Source: an uncultured Mailhella sp. (GTDB lineage Bacteria; Desulfobacterota; Desulfovibrionia; Desulfovibrionales; Desulfovibrionaceae). Taken from it: 64,000 nucleotides of DNA. The notes under the pieces are model-generated. The model made no database searches, was not told the origin of the DNA, and saw nothing but the letters and a program-made list of their open reading frames with translations. The stretch lies in assembly GCF_944324995.1 (NCBI RefSeq), contig NZ_CALUYL010000009.1, positions 1 through 64,000 of the forward strand, in the 5' to 3' direction. Each line of letters starts with the position of its first letter. Positions within the stretch are counted from its first letter, which is position 1. Positions 8,815 through 17,666 of this stretch are shown here, piece by piece. A program made the translations under genes and the position numbers.

Positions 8815-9732
8815 TTAGCGCTCGCGGGAAGAGCAGCAGCCGGTCTGACAGGCGGCGGGAGCCTTGCTGAAGTGGATGAGGCAGAGCATGACGCCCATGA
8901 GGATGAGGGCGGTGCCGATCCAGAAGGAGAGGGACACGGCTTCGCCCAGGAAGAGAATGCCGAGAATGGTGGCCGTGAGCGGCTGAACCGGATAGAAGGC
9001 GGAGCATGTTCCGGCTTCTATGAGGGACAGACTCTCGTTCCAGAGCAGATGGGCGACGCAGGTGCACATCACGGCCATGTACAGCAGCGAAGCCACGACT
9101 CCGGCGTCCCAGACGGCGGGCGTGTGCATGAGTTCCACGGCGGAGGCGGGCAGCGTGAACACGAGGGCGACGCCCATGCTCCAGGCGGTGATGATGAGCG
9201 GATGGTACTTGTGTCCGATCTTGCGGATGATGATGGACACGTACGACCACAGAAGCACGGAAATGAGGGAAAGGATGATGCCCGTCATCATGTCGCTGCC
9301 GTGAACGCCGCCGATGATGAAGTAAACGCCGACGATGCCGAGAGCAAGGCCGATGACCTTCTGGATGGTGAGGCGCTCATGCAGGAAGATGGCCGCCATG
9401 ATCATGATGACGATGGGATTCAGGGAATTGACGAGCGCAGCGAAGGAGGCGTTGGAAAACTTGGTGCCCAGGAGCTGGAGCACCAGAGCCACGAAGTAGC
9501 CGAAGAAGCCGATCATGAAGATGTATTTGTAGTCCTGACGCTCAACGGGCCGGAATTTCTTTATGCGTATGAGCACGAGGAGCAGCAGGAAGGAAATGGC
9601 GTACCGCACGAGGGAAACCGTGAAGGGCGGCACCTTGTCGAGCACGTATTTGCTCACGACGTAGAGACTGCCCCACAGAAAGAAGGTGAGGAAGAGGTAG
9701 AGATAGACGAGTCTTTCATGCAATGTTTTCAT
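8815..9732 (-). CDS. EamA-family (DMT superfamily) transporter
   Basis: A 305-residue protein with ten predicted membrane helices in two EamA repeats. The first contains SLVRYAISFLLL and NSLNPIVIMIMAAIFLHERLT; the second contains FYPVQPLTATILGILFLGEAVS. The repeated motif of an 'xxE' at the end of helices 4 and 9 is clear. These carriers usually export metabolites or amino acids; the substrate cannot be read from the sequence. The C-terminus is cysteine-rich (CQTGCCSSRER). GGAG precedes the ATG at 9732. It lies 27 bases downstream of the MATE gene and is probably co-transcribed. Confidence 0.88.
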   Translation of the reverse strand: MKTLHERLVYLYLFLTFFLWGSLYVVSKYVLDKVPPFTVSLVRYAISFLLLLVLIRIKKFRPVERQDYKYIFMIGFFGYFVALVLQLLGTKFSNASFAALVNSLNPIVIMIMAAIFLHERLTIQKVIGLALGIVGVYFIIGGVHGSDMMTGIILSLISVLLWSYVSIIIRKIGHKYHPLIITAWSMGVALVFTLPASAVELMHTPAVWDAGVVASLLYMAVMCTCVAHLLWNESLSLIEAGTCSAFYPVQPLTATILGILFLGEAVSLSFWIGTALILMGVMLCLIHFSKAPAACQTGCCSSRER

Positions 9733-9759
9733 GGGACACTCCGGGGCGGGAAAAGCCGG

Positions 9760-11103
9760 TCAGCTCTTCTCGTCGACAAGGGAAAGGTTTTTCCAGTTTC
9801 CGCGGCGGAAACGGACGATGAATATACCGGCTCTGCACAGTTCGTCGGCGCTCATGGCCACCCATACGCCGATGATGCCGAGCCCCAGAACACTGCCGAG
9901 AAGCCATGAACCGCAAACGGCCACGGCCCAGCAGAAAATGATGGCCAGCGTGGTGGGAAAAAGTACGTCGCCGCAGGTCTGCAGGGCGCGTACCATGACG
10001 ATGTTGATGGCGCGGCCTATTTCCAGCGCAATGTCGATGAGCATGACGATGCGGCAGAGGTGGATGACGTCGGCATTGTCGGTCAGAAGGTCGAAAATGG
10101 TGTTCGCAAACAGGGCGATGACCGCGGAAATGGCGATGGACGCCGCGCAGGATACCACGGTGACCCAGACCACGAGTTCTTCGGCTTCCTGATGGCGTTT
10201 AGCGCCGAGCGCCCGGCCGAGCAGAATCTGCATGGCCTGGGAAATGGCCGAAGTGAACAGGTACGAGCACATGGCGAGCATGGTGGCGTAGGTTTTCACC
10301 ACGGCTTCCATGGTGCTGAACGTGTTGATGATGGCCAGAATGACGATCTGACTGAAGGAATAGGAAATGGATTCCCCGCAGGAGGGAAGGCCGATTTTGA
10401 GTATTTTGAACAGTTCCGAGCGGCGGCAGCGGAAGAGCTGCGTTATGGAGAGGTTGAGGCGCAGATATTTTCTGACCTCATAAAAAAGAATGAGGGCGCC
10501 CATGAGGCGGGAGATCACGGAAGGAATGGCGACGGCCACGGCGCCCTGCATGCCGAATCCCCAGAGGAAGAGGGCGTTGCCGCTGATGTTGATGATGTTG
10601 AAGAGAAAGGCCACGAAGAGGCACTGCTTCATGTAGGTGTTGCTGCGCAGATAGGCGCTCAGCGACAGCATGACGGCCTGAAGGAAGAGGCCGCTTCCCG
10701 TGATGCGCAGATAGATGACCGCTTCGTCCATGATTTCCGGCTGAACGTGGATGGCGGAAAGCACGGGCCGTGCGAGCACGGCGAGCAGCACGCCGATGGA
10801 GAGGCTGACGGTCAGATTGAAGTAGAAGGAAAGCACATAGACCTGCTGTTCCTTTTCCTTGTTGTGCGCGCCCTTGTACTGACTGATGAGGATGAGGGAC
10901 GCCGCCGAGAGCACGGACAGACTGACGGCCAGCATGTCGAGAATGGTGTTGGCCTGATTGATGGCCGTGGCACTGTAGTCGTTGCCGACCATGATTTTGT
11001 CCACGTTGCCCACGAGAAGCTGCAGCACGAGTTCCAGAAAGATGGGCAGGGTCAGTCTCAGGAGCAGGCGGATGTCGATATGTTGTTTCTGAAGCCGGAA
11101 CAT
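9760..11103 (-). CDS. MATE-family efflux transporter
   Basis: A 447-residue cation-coupled multidrug/metabolite exporter with about twelve helices. The first conserved block is LPIFLELVLQLLVGNVDKIMVG and the matching second-half block is IGLPSCGESISYSFSQ. I place the start at the ATG at 11103, which gives the usual MATE length. Frame continues upstream for about 70 arginine/proline-rich codons that look like chance, and no clear ribosome site marks either choice. It lies between the YfcC-type carrier and the EamA transporter on the same strand. Confidence 0.88.
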   Translation of the reverse strand: MFRLQKQHIDIRLLLRLTLPIFLELVLQLLVGNVDKIMVGNDYSATAINQANTILDMLAVSLSVLSAASLILISQYKGAHNKEKEQQVYVLSFYFNLTVSLSIGVLLAVLARPVLSAIHVQPEIMDEAVIYLRITGSGLFLQAVMLSLSAYLRSNTYMKQCLFVAFLFNIINISGNALFLWGFGMQGAVAVAIPSVISRLMGALILFYEVRKYLRLNLSITQLFRCRRSELFKILKIGLPSCGESISYSFSQIVILAIINTFSTMEAVVKTYATMLAMCSYLFTSAISQAMQILLGRALGAKRHQEAEELVVWVTVVSCAASIAISAVIALFANTIFDLLTDNADVIHLCRIVMLIDIALEIGRAINIVMVRALQTCGDVLFPTTLAIIFCWAVAVCGSWLLGSVLGLGIIGVWVAMSADELCRAGIFIVRFRRGNWKNLSLVDEKS

Positions 11104-11296
11104 GGAACGTAGGGGATGCGGTGAAAGGGGCGGGGTGCCCGCGGGCGGAATGCGCCTTGCCGGAACAGGGGCGGGAGCCTCAAGCTTTGGAGGTCGGGCG
11201 CAGTCCGCGGTCAATCTGCTCCGGAAGGCGGAGCTTGTAAAGAGCAATGGGGCGACAAAACGTCGGACGAAGATCGGCAGGATTGCCGAAGTCTGT

Positions 11297-12661
11297 TCAG
11301 AGTCCCGTCGCCACGGCGACAATCATGACGATAATGGCCATGAGCGTCCACAGAAGAAAGAGCGGAAGAACCCATCCCGCCCATCTGCGGTAATCGAGGC
11401 CCGCCATGGCGATGCTGGCCATCATGGTGCCGTTGGTGGGAAAGATGACGTTTGAGAGCCCGTCGCCGAGCTGGAAGGCCAGCACGGCTGTCTGACGGGA
11501 AATGTCCACGACGTCGGAAAGCGGAGCCATGATGGGCATGACCACGGCGGCCTGACCCGATCCCGAGGGAACGAAAAAGTTGAAGAGAAGGTTGAAGATG
11601 AACATGACCGGCGCCACGAGCACGCTGTGCAGGCTGTTCAGCGCGACGGCCATGCCGTAGATGATGGAGTGGAGAATGTGCCCTTCGCTCAGCACGACGG
11701 AAATGCCGGTGGCAAGGCCGATGAGCATGGCGGAAAAGGTCATCTGACGGGCTCCCTGAAGGAATCCGGCGACGAAGCCATTCATGCCCATGCCGGTGAC
11801 GAGGGCGCAGAACATGGCCACGAGCATCATGATGCCCGCCATGTAGTTCATGCCCCAGTGCCAGGAGAGGGAACCCCATACATAGATGCCGAGTCCCGCC
11901 ACGAGGCCGAGCAGGGCGAGCGCGTGACGGCCGTTGAACGCCGGAGTGTCGTTTCGGGGAGCGTCGGGGGCGGCGGAAGTCGGCTCTTCGTGCGGCGCGC
12001 GGCTGATTCTGCGGGCGTAGCGCACGATGAACAGCATGGTGGGCAGCAGAAAGACCAGCCACACGACGCTGCGGAATCCGAAGCCCGAGAGCATGGGCAA
12101 CCCGGCGATCTGCTGGGCGATCTGCACGGTCATGGCGCACACGGGGCTGGTGGCGTAGCCGCCGTAGGCCGCAAGAAACATGATGGCCACGCCCGTGATG
12201 CTGTCGGCGCCGAGCCTGCGGGCAAGAATGACGCCGATGGGAATGGTGGCCACGACGGGATTCGCCATGACGCCGGAGGCTCCGAGAATGCTCATGATGA
12301 CGATGACGGCGGGCAGAATGAGAAAGGAGCGGGTTCCCAGCCTTCCGACCAGCCAGCTTATGAAGGCGTCCACGGAGTTGCTGGCGATGAGCACCTGAAA
12401 GTAGCCGCCCACGAGAAAGGTGAACACGATGATGGGACCGGCCTTGACCATGCCGGCGAATACGGCGTCCACCAGGCCCCAGGGAGAAACGCCTTGCTGG
12501 GGAATGGCGTGATAGGTGGCCGGATCAAGGAGCTTTGTGCCTGCAATGAGATCGTATTGCCCCGCGGGAATGACGTGTGTCAGCGCGGCGGCGAGGATCA
12601 TCATGGCGAAAACGATGACCAGCGAGTTGGGAAACTGAAATTTTTTTGCGGAAGTGTTCAT
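11297..12661 (-). CDS. YfcC-type anaerobic C4-dicarboxylate/amino-acid carrier family protein
   Basis: A 454-residue membrane protein with about twelve helices. It opens with FQFPNSLVIVFAMMILAAALTHVIPAGQY, the characteristic start of the YfcC/C4-dicarboxylate anaerobic carrier group, and has the re-entrant SFLILPAVIVIMSILGASGVM block and a late LSDVVDISRQTAVLAFQLGDG block. Related carriers move arginine, ornithine, dicarboxylates or peptides; the substrate is not readable here. An M20 peptidase gene lies 30 bases upstream on the same strand, which favours a peptide or N-acyl amino acid. Confidence 0.82.
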   Translation of the reverse strand: MNTSAKKFQFPNSLVIVFAMMILAAALTHVIPAGQYDLIAGTKLLDPATYHAIPQQGVSPWGLVDAVFAGMVKAGPIIVFTFLVGGYFQVLIASNSVDAFISWLVGRLGTRSFLILPAVIVIMSILGASGVMANPVVATIPIGVILARRLGADSITGVAIMFLAAYGGYATSPVCAMTVQIAQQIAGLPMLSGFGFRSVVWLVFLLPTMLFIVRYARRISRAPHEEPTSAAPDAPRNDTPAFNGRHALALLGLVAGLGIYVWGSLSWHWGMNYMAGIMMLVAMFCALVTGMGMNGFVAGFLQGARQMTFSAMLIGLATGISVVLSEGHILHSIIYGMAVALNSLHSVLVAPVMFIFNLLFNFFVPSGSGQAAVVMPIMAPLSDVVDISRQTAVLAFQLGDGLSNVIFPTNGTMMASIAMAGLDYRRWAGWVLPLFLLWTLMAIIVMIVAVATGL

Positions 12662-12691
12662 GGCGGGATCGTCGGTTGTCGGCGGAAAAGG

Positions 12692-13867
12692 TTACGCGTT
12701 GTCGTCCGGCAGGGAGAGAATGGCGGCAACGAGCTTTTTGCACTGGGGCACCAGGGAGGAGAGCAGGGCGTATTCCTCCTTCGTATGGGCATTGGCTCCG
12801 CCTATGCCCAGAGCGCATAGCGTGGGAACGCCCGTCTGCGTGACGAAGGCGCTGTCGGAACAGCCGCCCGTGGAGACGAAGAAAACCGGTCCGTAGCCCA
12901 GTTCGCGCGAGGCTGCATCATAGACGGCAGCCAGCGCGTCGGTTCCCGGCGTTTTTTCCATGGCGGGGTAGCGGGCGAGCACCGTGAAGGAGGCCGAGGT
13001 GCCGGGCAGGGGTGTTTTTGCGCACAGGCGCTCAATGTTTTTCAGGGCGTCGTCGTAGTCGGCGTTGGAGCGGTAGCGCAGGCCGAGAGAGATGGAGCAG
13101 CTGTCGGGAATGATGTTGGAGCCCGTGCCGCCCGTAATTTTGCCGCAGTTGAACAGATTGCCGTCCGGGGTGGTCAGTGATTCCAGATTTTCCACCAGAC
13201 GCGCCGCCGTACGTATGGCGCTCGCGCCCATTTCGGGATTGCGTCCCGCGTGGGCGGCTATGCCTTTCACGTCGATGCGGATCACGGCTCCGCCCTTGCG
13301 CTGCGTGACGACTTCATTGCTTGTGGAGCCGCTCTCGCAGTTGAAGGCAAACGCGCAGTCTGCGCATTCCTGCTCGAAAAGCTGTCCGCCGAGGCCGCCG
13401 GACAGCATGTGTCCGCTTTCCTCGTCGCTGGAAAGGATCAGCTTGATCTGGCGGTCATGGTAGCGGCAGGCTCTGAGGGCCTTGACGGCAAAGAGCGCAA
13501 TGACGATGCCGCCCTTGCAGTCGAAAACGCCCGGGCCGTACAGCTTGTCGCCGTCCTGCCGGAACAGCTCGGGCCAGCTTCCCGCGGGATGCACCGTGTC
13601 CATATGGGCAATCAGCGCAATGGGACGCTGCGTTCCCTGCCGCGTGCAGGCCGTCAGGGCGTCGCCGGCTCCGTCGTAGTGCGTTTTGCGGCACGCCATG
13701 TCCATGGCGTCGCAGTAGGTGTCGAGATGGCGTGCCAGGCGGCTGACGGCGTCCTTGTCGGCGGAGGGAGTTTCCATTTCCACCAGCCTTTTCAGAAGCT
13801 GGAGCATTTCCGCCTGCCTGCCGTCGAGGTATGCCATGGCCTCGCGCCACAAAGTCTTGTTGTTCAT
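12692..13867 (-). CDS. M20 metallopeptidase, carboxypeptidase G2-like
   Basis: A 391-residue di-zinc hydrolase related to glutamate carboxypeptidase. Metal ligands are visible: AHMDT (His88, Asp90), GVFDCKGG (Asp117) and the SSDEESG catalytic glutamate pair (Glu149/Glu150). The HAGRNPEMG segment and the CSDSAF and NAHTKEEY segments complete the family pattern. It has no signal peptide, so it acts in the cytoplasm. It is first in a unit with the YfcC-type carrier, mirroring the AbgT-pepT pair 5 kb away. Confidence 0.88.
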   Translation of the reverse strand: MNNKTLWREAMAYLDGRQAEMLQLLKRLVEMETPSADKDAVSRLARHLDTYCDAMDMACRKTHYDGAGDALTACTRQGTQRPIALIAHMDTVHPAGSWPELFRQDGDKLYGPGVFDCKGGIVIALFAVKALRACRYHDRQIKLILSSDEESGHMLSGGLGGQLFEQECADCAFAFNCESGSTSNEVVTQRKGGAVIRIDVKGIAAHAGRNPEMGASAIRTAARLVENLESLTTPDGNLFNCGKITGGTGSNIIPDSCSISLGLRYRSNADYDDALKNIERLCAKTPLPGTSASFTVLARYPAMEKTPGTDALAAVYDAASRELGYGPVFFVSTGGCSDSAFVTQTGVPTLCALGIGGANAHTKEEYALLSSLVPQCKKLVAAILSLPDDNA

Positions 13868-14490
13868 AGTCGGCCGCTCTTGTGTTTTCCTGAAAAAAGA
13901 TGGCCCAGACTATCCGCATACATGAAAATGTTCAAGAGACAAGGCAACATGAGAATACTTTTACAAACGGCGTCGAACAGGAAAGGTTTTGTGATATAAA
14001 TGACAAAGTAAGACTGCCCGAAAAAACGCTGCGTTGCAGTCACATTTTGTGCGCATCACTGTACAGACGCGTGGCGTCGCATGAACTGATGCAATTATGT
14101 ACTGTGTTCGTCCGCATCGCGAGCCGGACATGAAAGGAAAAACGCAACGGCAGGCTTTGGGAAAATGCCGACGGTCGCCGATCGGGATGCGATGGCCTGC
14201 CTGCGCTCTTTGCGGGACCTGACCGGGCATGCGTCATTCGGCGGGGCGGGATGACGATTGGGACGGTCGCATCTTCCCGCATCTGGTGGGAGAGCTCTGC
14301 CGGAGCCCGCGGCCCGAAAAGGCAGGGACGACCGTGCATCGGAGCATCGAGCAGCATAATCACCATGCTTTTCAGGCATAATATGGTATTTGATATAAGT
14401 ATTTGCTATGAATGGGCGTTTCCTTTATCAGAGAGACAACAGAATTGAACATCCTCATGAAGTCGGGCCTGCGCCCGGGGAGAATGCCGT
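13868..14490. other. Intergenic gap between divergent genes
   Basis: About 620 bases separate the M20 peptidase from the secreted hydrolase. The open frames have no start sites or motifs I recognise. AT-rich patches near 13910-13990 and 14380-14410 are the likely promoter zones of the two divergent units. Confidence 0.5.
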
Positions 14491-15570
14491 ATGAAAAAAG
14501 TAAGCAGCATGGCCATGAGCGCGATTGTCGGCATCACGGCACTGGCCGGATCTTCGATGATGACTCAGGAACAGGCGTTTGCCGGCAGCACTGCCAGGGA
14601 GGGTAAGACAATGACGCTGGAACAGAAGTGGGACAAGACGTTTCCCAGAAGCAGCAAGGTCGATCACAAGAAGGTGACCTTCGTCAATCGCTACGGAATC
14701 ACGCTGGTCGGCGATCTCTACATTCCGAAGCAGACAAGCGGCAAGCTCGCGGCCATCGCGGTGAGCGGACCGTTCGGCGCCGTGAAGGAACAGGCGTCCG
14801 GCCTGTACGCGCAGACCATGGCCGAAAGAGGCTTTCTGACGCTGGCCTTTGATCCTTCCTACACCGGAGAGAGCGGCGGCGAACCGCGCAACGTGGCGTC
14901 TCCCGACATCAATACCGAAGATTTCAGCGCGGCGGTGGATTTTCTGACCACCCTGGACGACGTGGACGCGGAACGCATCGGCATCATCGGCATCTGCGGC
15001 TTCGGCGGCATGGGCCTCAACGCCGCGGCCATGGATACGCGCATCAAGGCCACCGTGGCTTCCACCATGTACGACATGAGCCGCGTCACGGCCAACGGCT
15101 ACTTTGATTCCATGGACGCCGACGCCCGCTATGAACTGCGCCGTCAGCTCAACGAACAGCGCACGCAGGACGCCCGTTCCGGCAGGATAGCGCCTTCGCA
15201 GAACAGACTGCCCGACGCCCTCAAGGGCGACGAGCCGCAGTTCGTGAAGGATTACTTCAACTACTACAAGACGCCGCGCGGATTCCATCCCCGTTCCGTC
15301 AACTCCAACGGCGCATGGAACGCGACTTCTTCCCTGTCGTTCATGAACATGCCTCTGCTGAGCTATGCGGGCGAAATCCGCAGCGCCGTGCTGCTCATTC
15401 ACGGCGAAAAGGCGCATTCGCGCTATTTCAGTGAAGACGCCTTCAAGAAGCTCAAGGGCGACAACAAGGAACTGATGATCATTCCCGGCGCGAGCCACGT
15501 TGATCTGTACGACAGAACGGACGTCATTCCCTTCGACAAGATAGAAGCGTTCTTCAAGGCCAATCTGTAA
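14491..15570 (+). CDS. Exported alpha/beta hydrolase with a probable cysteine nucleophile
   Basis: A 359-residue protein with a signal peptide (residues 1-31, MKK... ending AFA) and an alpha/beta-hydrolase fold. The oxyanion strand is IAVSGPFGAVKEQ. The nucleophile elbow reads GICGFGG with Cys169 where most family members have serine, as in dienelactone-hydrolase-like and YcjY-like members. The HGEKAHSRYF segment and catalytic GASHVDLYD (His336) follow. The substrate is unknown; an ester or polyketide-like compound in the periplasm is likely. GGAG precedes the ATG by nine bases. It is monocistronic, ending at a bidirectional terminator. Confidence 0.82.
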   Translation: MKKVSSMAMSAIVGITALAGSSMMTQEQAFAGSTAREGKTMTLEQKWDKTFPRSSKVDHKKVTFVNRYGITLVGDLYIPKQTSGKLAAIAVSGPFGAVKEQASGLYAQTMAERGFLTLAFDPSYTGESGGEPRNVASPDINTEDFSAAVDFLTTLDDVDAERIGIIGICGFGGMGLNAAAMDTRIKATVASTMYDMSRVTANGYFDSMDADARYELRRQLNEQRTQDARSGRIAPSQNRLPDALKGDEPQFVKDYFNYYKTPRGFHPRSVNSNGAWNATSSLSFMNMPLLSYAGEIRSAVLLIHGEKAHSRYFSEDAFKKLKGDNKELMIIPGASHVDLYDRTDVIPFDKIEAFFKANL

Positions 15571-15602
15571 GGACAAATGCTTTGCCGGAAGGCAGCGCGC
15601 AT

Positions 15603-15647
15603 AAAAAATCCCCGCTTCGTCACATGCGTCGAAGCGGGGATTTTTTA
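15603..15647. terminator. Bidirectional terminator
   Basis: Stem AATCCCCGCTTCG / CGAAGCGGGGATT flanked by A and T runs. It serves both the hydrolase gene and the convergent FadR-type regulator. Confidence 0.88.
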
Positions 15648-16358
15648 TTATTCGCCGAGTCGCGTCGGCGTCAGGTTCAGGGCGTCCATGATGTGCAGAA
15701 TGTGTATCTTCATGGCGCTGCGCGCGCCTTCGGCGTTCCTGCTGACCATGAAGTCGAGAATGAGCTGATGATCGTAGCGGCTGCGGTGCAGGGCTTCGGG
15801 ATGGCGAGGAGCAAGATCCATGGCCTGCTCGAAGGCTTCCTGAAGCACGGGCATGAGCCGGTTCATGAATTCGTTGTGCGTGGCCCGGGCGATGGCGCGA
15901 TGGAAGGTTTTTTCGTCTTCCAGAAGGCGCGGATCCTCCGGATCGCCGGAGGCGATGCGCTTGGCGAGCTCGCAGATGTGCATCATTTCGCTTTCCGTGG
16001 CGCGGAGCGTGGCGTAGTAGGCGACCTCGGGTTCAAAGATCATGCGCATTTCGTACACGGATTCGGCGCTGCCTTCGGCGGCCGGAACGTCGTGCAGTTC
16101 GCGGAACGAGCGTTCCTTGAAGTCTTCGCGCACGTAGGTGCCTCGGCCTCGTCGTATTTCCAGAACGTTGCGGGCGGCGAGCATGCGTATGCCCTCCCGC
16201 AGAGTGATGCGGCTCACGCCGAGTTGGCTGGCGAGTTCCAGTTCATTGGGCAGCTTGTCGCCCGGCTTGAGGGTTCTGTCCACGGTAATCATGGACAGAA
16301 TGCTTTCGGCCACTCTGTCGGACAGTCGTTCTGTTTTTTTCAAGATAAGCTCCGGCAA
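15648..16358 (-). CDS. FadR/GntR-family transcriptional regulator
   Basis: A 236-residue repressor-type protein. The N-terminal winged helix-turn-helix (about residues 8-76) shows KPGDKLPNELELASQLGVSRITLREGIRMLAARNVLEIRRGRGTYV, the standard GntR signature. The C-terminal FCD domain carries FHRAIARATHN and the helix with HLLIL-like histidines (HQLILDFM). FCD regulators sense small carboxylates or sugar acids. It lies downstream of an iron-type alcohol dehydrogenase on the same strand and may regulate it; that gene's promoter has operator-like repeats. Confidence 0.9.
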   Translation of the reverse strand: MPELILKKTERLSDRVAESILSMITVDRTLKPGDKLPNELELASQLGVSRITLREGIRMLAARNVLEIRRGRGTYVREDFKERSFRELHDVPAAEGSAESVYEMRMIFEPEVAYYATLRATESEMMHICELAKRIASGDPEDPRLLEDEKTFHRAIARATHNEFMNRLMPVLQEAFEQAMDLAPRHPEALHRSRYDHQLILDFMVSRNAEGARSAMKIHILHIMDALNLTPTRLGE

Positions 16359-16381
16359 GAGCGTTTCCGCTCGGTCTTTGC

Positions 16382-16427
16382 GAAAACGGCCGGACGGACG
16401 GCATCATGCCGTCTCCGGTCGTTTTTC
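16382..16427 (-). terminator. Hairpin between the alcohol dehydrogenase and regulator genes
   Basis: Arms AAAACGGCCGGA...GGC and GCCGTC...CCGGTCGTTTT form a long, slightly interrupted stem with a T-rich end in both directions. It probably limits read-through from the dehydrogenase into the regulator. Confidence 0.6.
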
Positions 16428-16482
16428 GCCTGCGCCGCAGGGCGCGTGTTTATGAGGGACAGGCAGATCGGCTGCCGGGGTA

Positions 16483-17580
16483 TCAGTGATTCTTCTTGTA
16501 CTCCCGACCGCAGCGGTTCTGTTCCCTCATGCTTTCGATGAAGGCTTCCAGCGTCACGCCCTTCGGACGATAGGCCCATTCGGTGGAAGTCACCACCTTT
16601 TCGCCCATGGCTTCAAATTCGCTTTCGTCGATTTCCACGTCGTCGAAGCACACCGGGAAGCCCATGCTGGCGTTGAAGGCCATGATGGCGTCGCGCTCTT
16701 CATACTTCTTGTCAAAGGTGAGCAGGCACAGAACGCCGAGCGCGACGATTTCGCCGTGCAGGTGCTTGTGTCCGTTCTTCGTTACGGTGGCGCCGTAATA
16801 GACGCAATGCGCCAGAGAAGAGTTGTAATAGTACTCGGGCGTATGCGTGGTCATGTTGGAAACTATACCCGTGGAAATGATGATGTCCAGCGTTACCTGT
16901 TCCAGTTCGTGGGAAGGCTTCTTGTTGCGGCAGGCTTCGAGGGCCTTGGCTCCGAAGCGGAGCAGCGGGCTCGTGCAGACATGGGAGAGCTGCACGCCCA
17001 TGAGCGGCGTATGGCTCAGTTCCACGCCCTTGCTGGAGAACACGGCTTCGCATTCCTTGGAAAGCGCGTCGCCGATGCCGGCCCAGAGAAGCTGATAAGG
17101 CGAATCGGCGATGATGTCGGAATTGATGAAGGTGTGATTCGCCATCTTGGGATAGTAGTATTCGCGGAAACTGCCGTCGGGATTGTAGATCACGCAGATG
17201 GACGTGACGGAGGCGCAGTTGCTTGCCACGGTGGGGAAGCAGAAGAGCGGCTTGTCGAGTTCGTTGGCCACGTACTTGCCGGTATCGCAGGCGCGGCCGC
17301 CGCCGACGGCAAAGATCATGTCGGCGTTTTTGACGGATTCGGTTTCCATGAGCATTTTGCCGTTCTCGTAGGTGGAGTCGCCGCCGAACCAGACAAAGTC
17401 GGTAATGGTCACATGGGTTCCTTCCACGGCCTTCAGCAGGGCGTCATGGGCCTTGGACATGGCCGTTTTGCCGCCGATGACCACGGCGGTGTTGCCGTAA
17501 TGGCGGGTGACGTGAGCTATTTCGTTGTAGCAGTCGGAACCGATGGAGTAGTTCGGAAGAAACATATTGTAATGAGACAT
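16483..17580 (-). CDS. Iron-containing alcohol dehydrogenase, glycerol-dehydrogenase type
   Basis: A 365-residue member of the iron-type/glycerol dehydrogenase group, NAD-dependent enzymes acting on polyols or alcohols. The nucleotide-binding segment is AVGGGRACDTGKYVA, followed by PTVASNCASVTSICVIYN. Candidate metal ligands are the aspartate in WAGIGDALSKECEA and histidines in GHKHLHGEIVALGVL. AGGAGAAGGTC lies directly ahead of the ATG at 17580; an upstream ATG lacks such a site. It has a readable promoter with repeat motifs, and the FadR-type gene follows. Confidence 0.88.
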   Translation of the reverse strand: MSHYNMFLPNYSIGSDCYNEIAHVTRHYGNTAVVIGGKTAMSKAHDALLKAVEGTHVTITDFVWFGGDSTYENGKMLMETESVKNADMIFAVGGGRACDTGKYVANELDKPLFCFPTVASNCASVTSICVIYNPDGSFREYYYPKMANHTFINSDIIADSPYQLLWAGIGDALSKECEAVFSSKGVELSHTPLMGVQLSHVCTSPLLRFGAKALEACRNKKPSHELEQVTLDIIISTGIVSNMTTHTPEYYYNSSLAHCVYYGATVTKNGHKHLHGEIVALGVLCLLTFDKKYEERDAIMAFNASMGFPVCFDDVEIDESEFEAMGEKVVTSTEWAYRPKGVTLEAFIESMREQNRCGREYKKNH

Positions 17581-17604
17581 GACCTTCTCCTGTGTTTTCA
17601 TTTT

Positions 17605-17632
17605 CGTTCCGGGGAACGGCGTTCCCGGAACG
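17605..17632. promoter_or_regulatory. Imperfect palindrome in the dehydrogenase leader
   Basis: TTCCGGGGAAC and GTTCCCGGAA face each other across a GG/C centre in the 5' leader, between the promoter and the ribosome site. It could be an operator or a leader hairpin. Confidence 0.5.
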
Positions 17633-17637
17633 GTTCT

Positions 17638-17666
17638 GATGTAACCGCTCTGATGTCTGATGTCAA
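17638..17666 (-). promoter_or_regulatory. Promoter of the alcohol dehydrogenase with CTGATGT repeats
   Basis: Minus strand -35 TTGACA (17661-17666), 17-base spacer, -10 TACATC (17638-17643). Three copies of CTGATGT (17636-17642, 17650-17656, 17657-17663) overlap these elements, so a bound regulator would block or shape polymerase access. Confidence 0.6.

Noticed and set aside
11103-11322. Upstream extension of the MATE gene (about 73 codons)
   Set aside because: Arg/Pro-rich and without a membrane segment, and it would exceed the family length; I keep the ATG at 11103.
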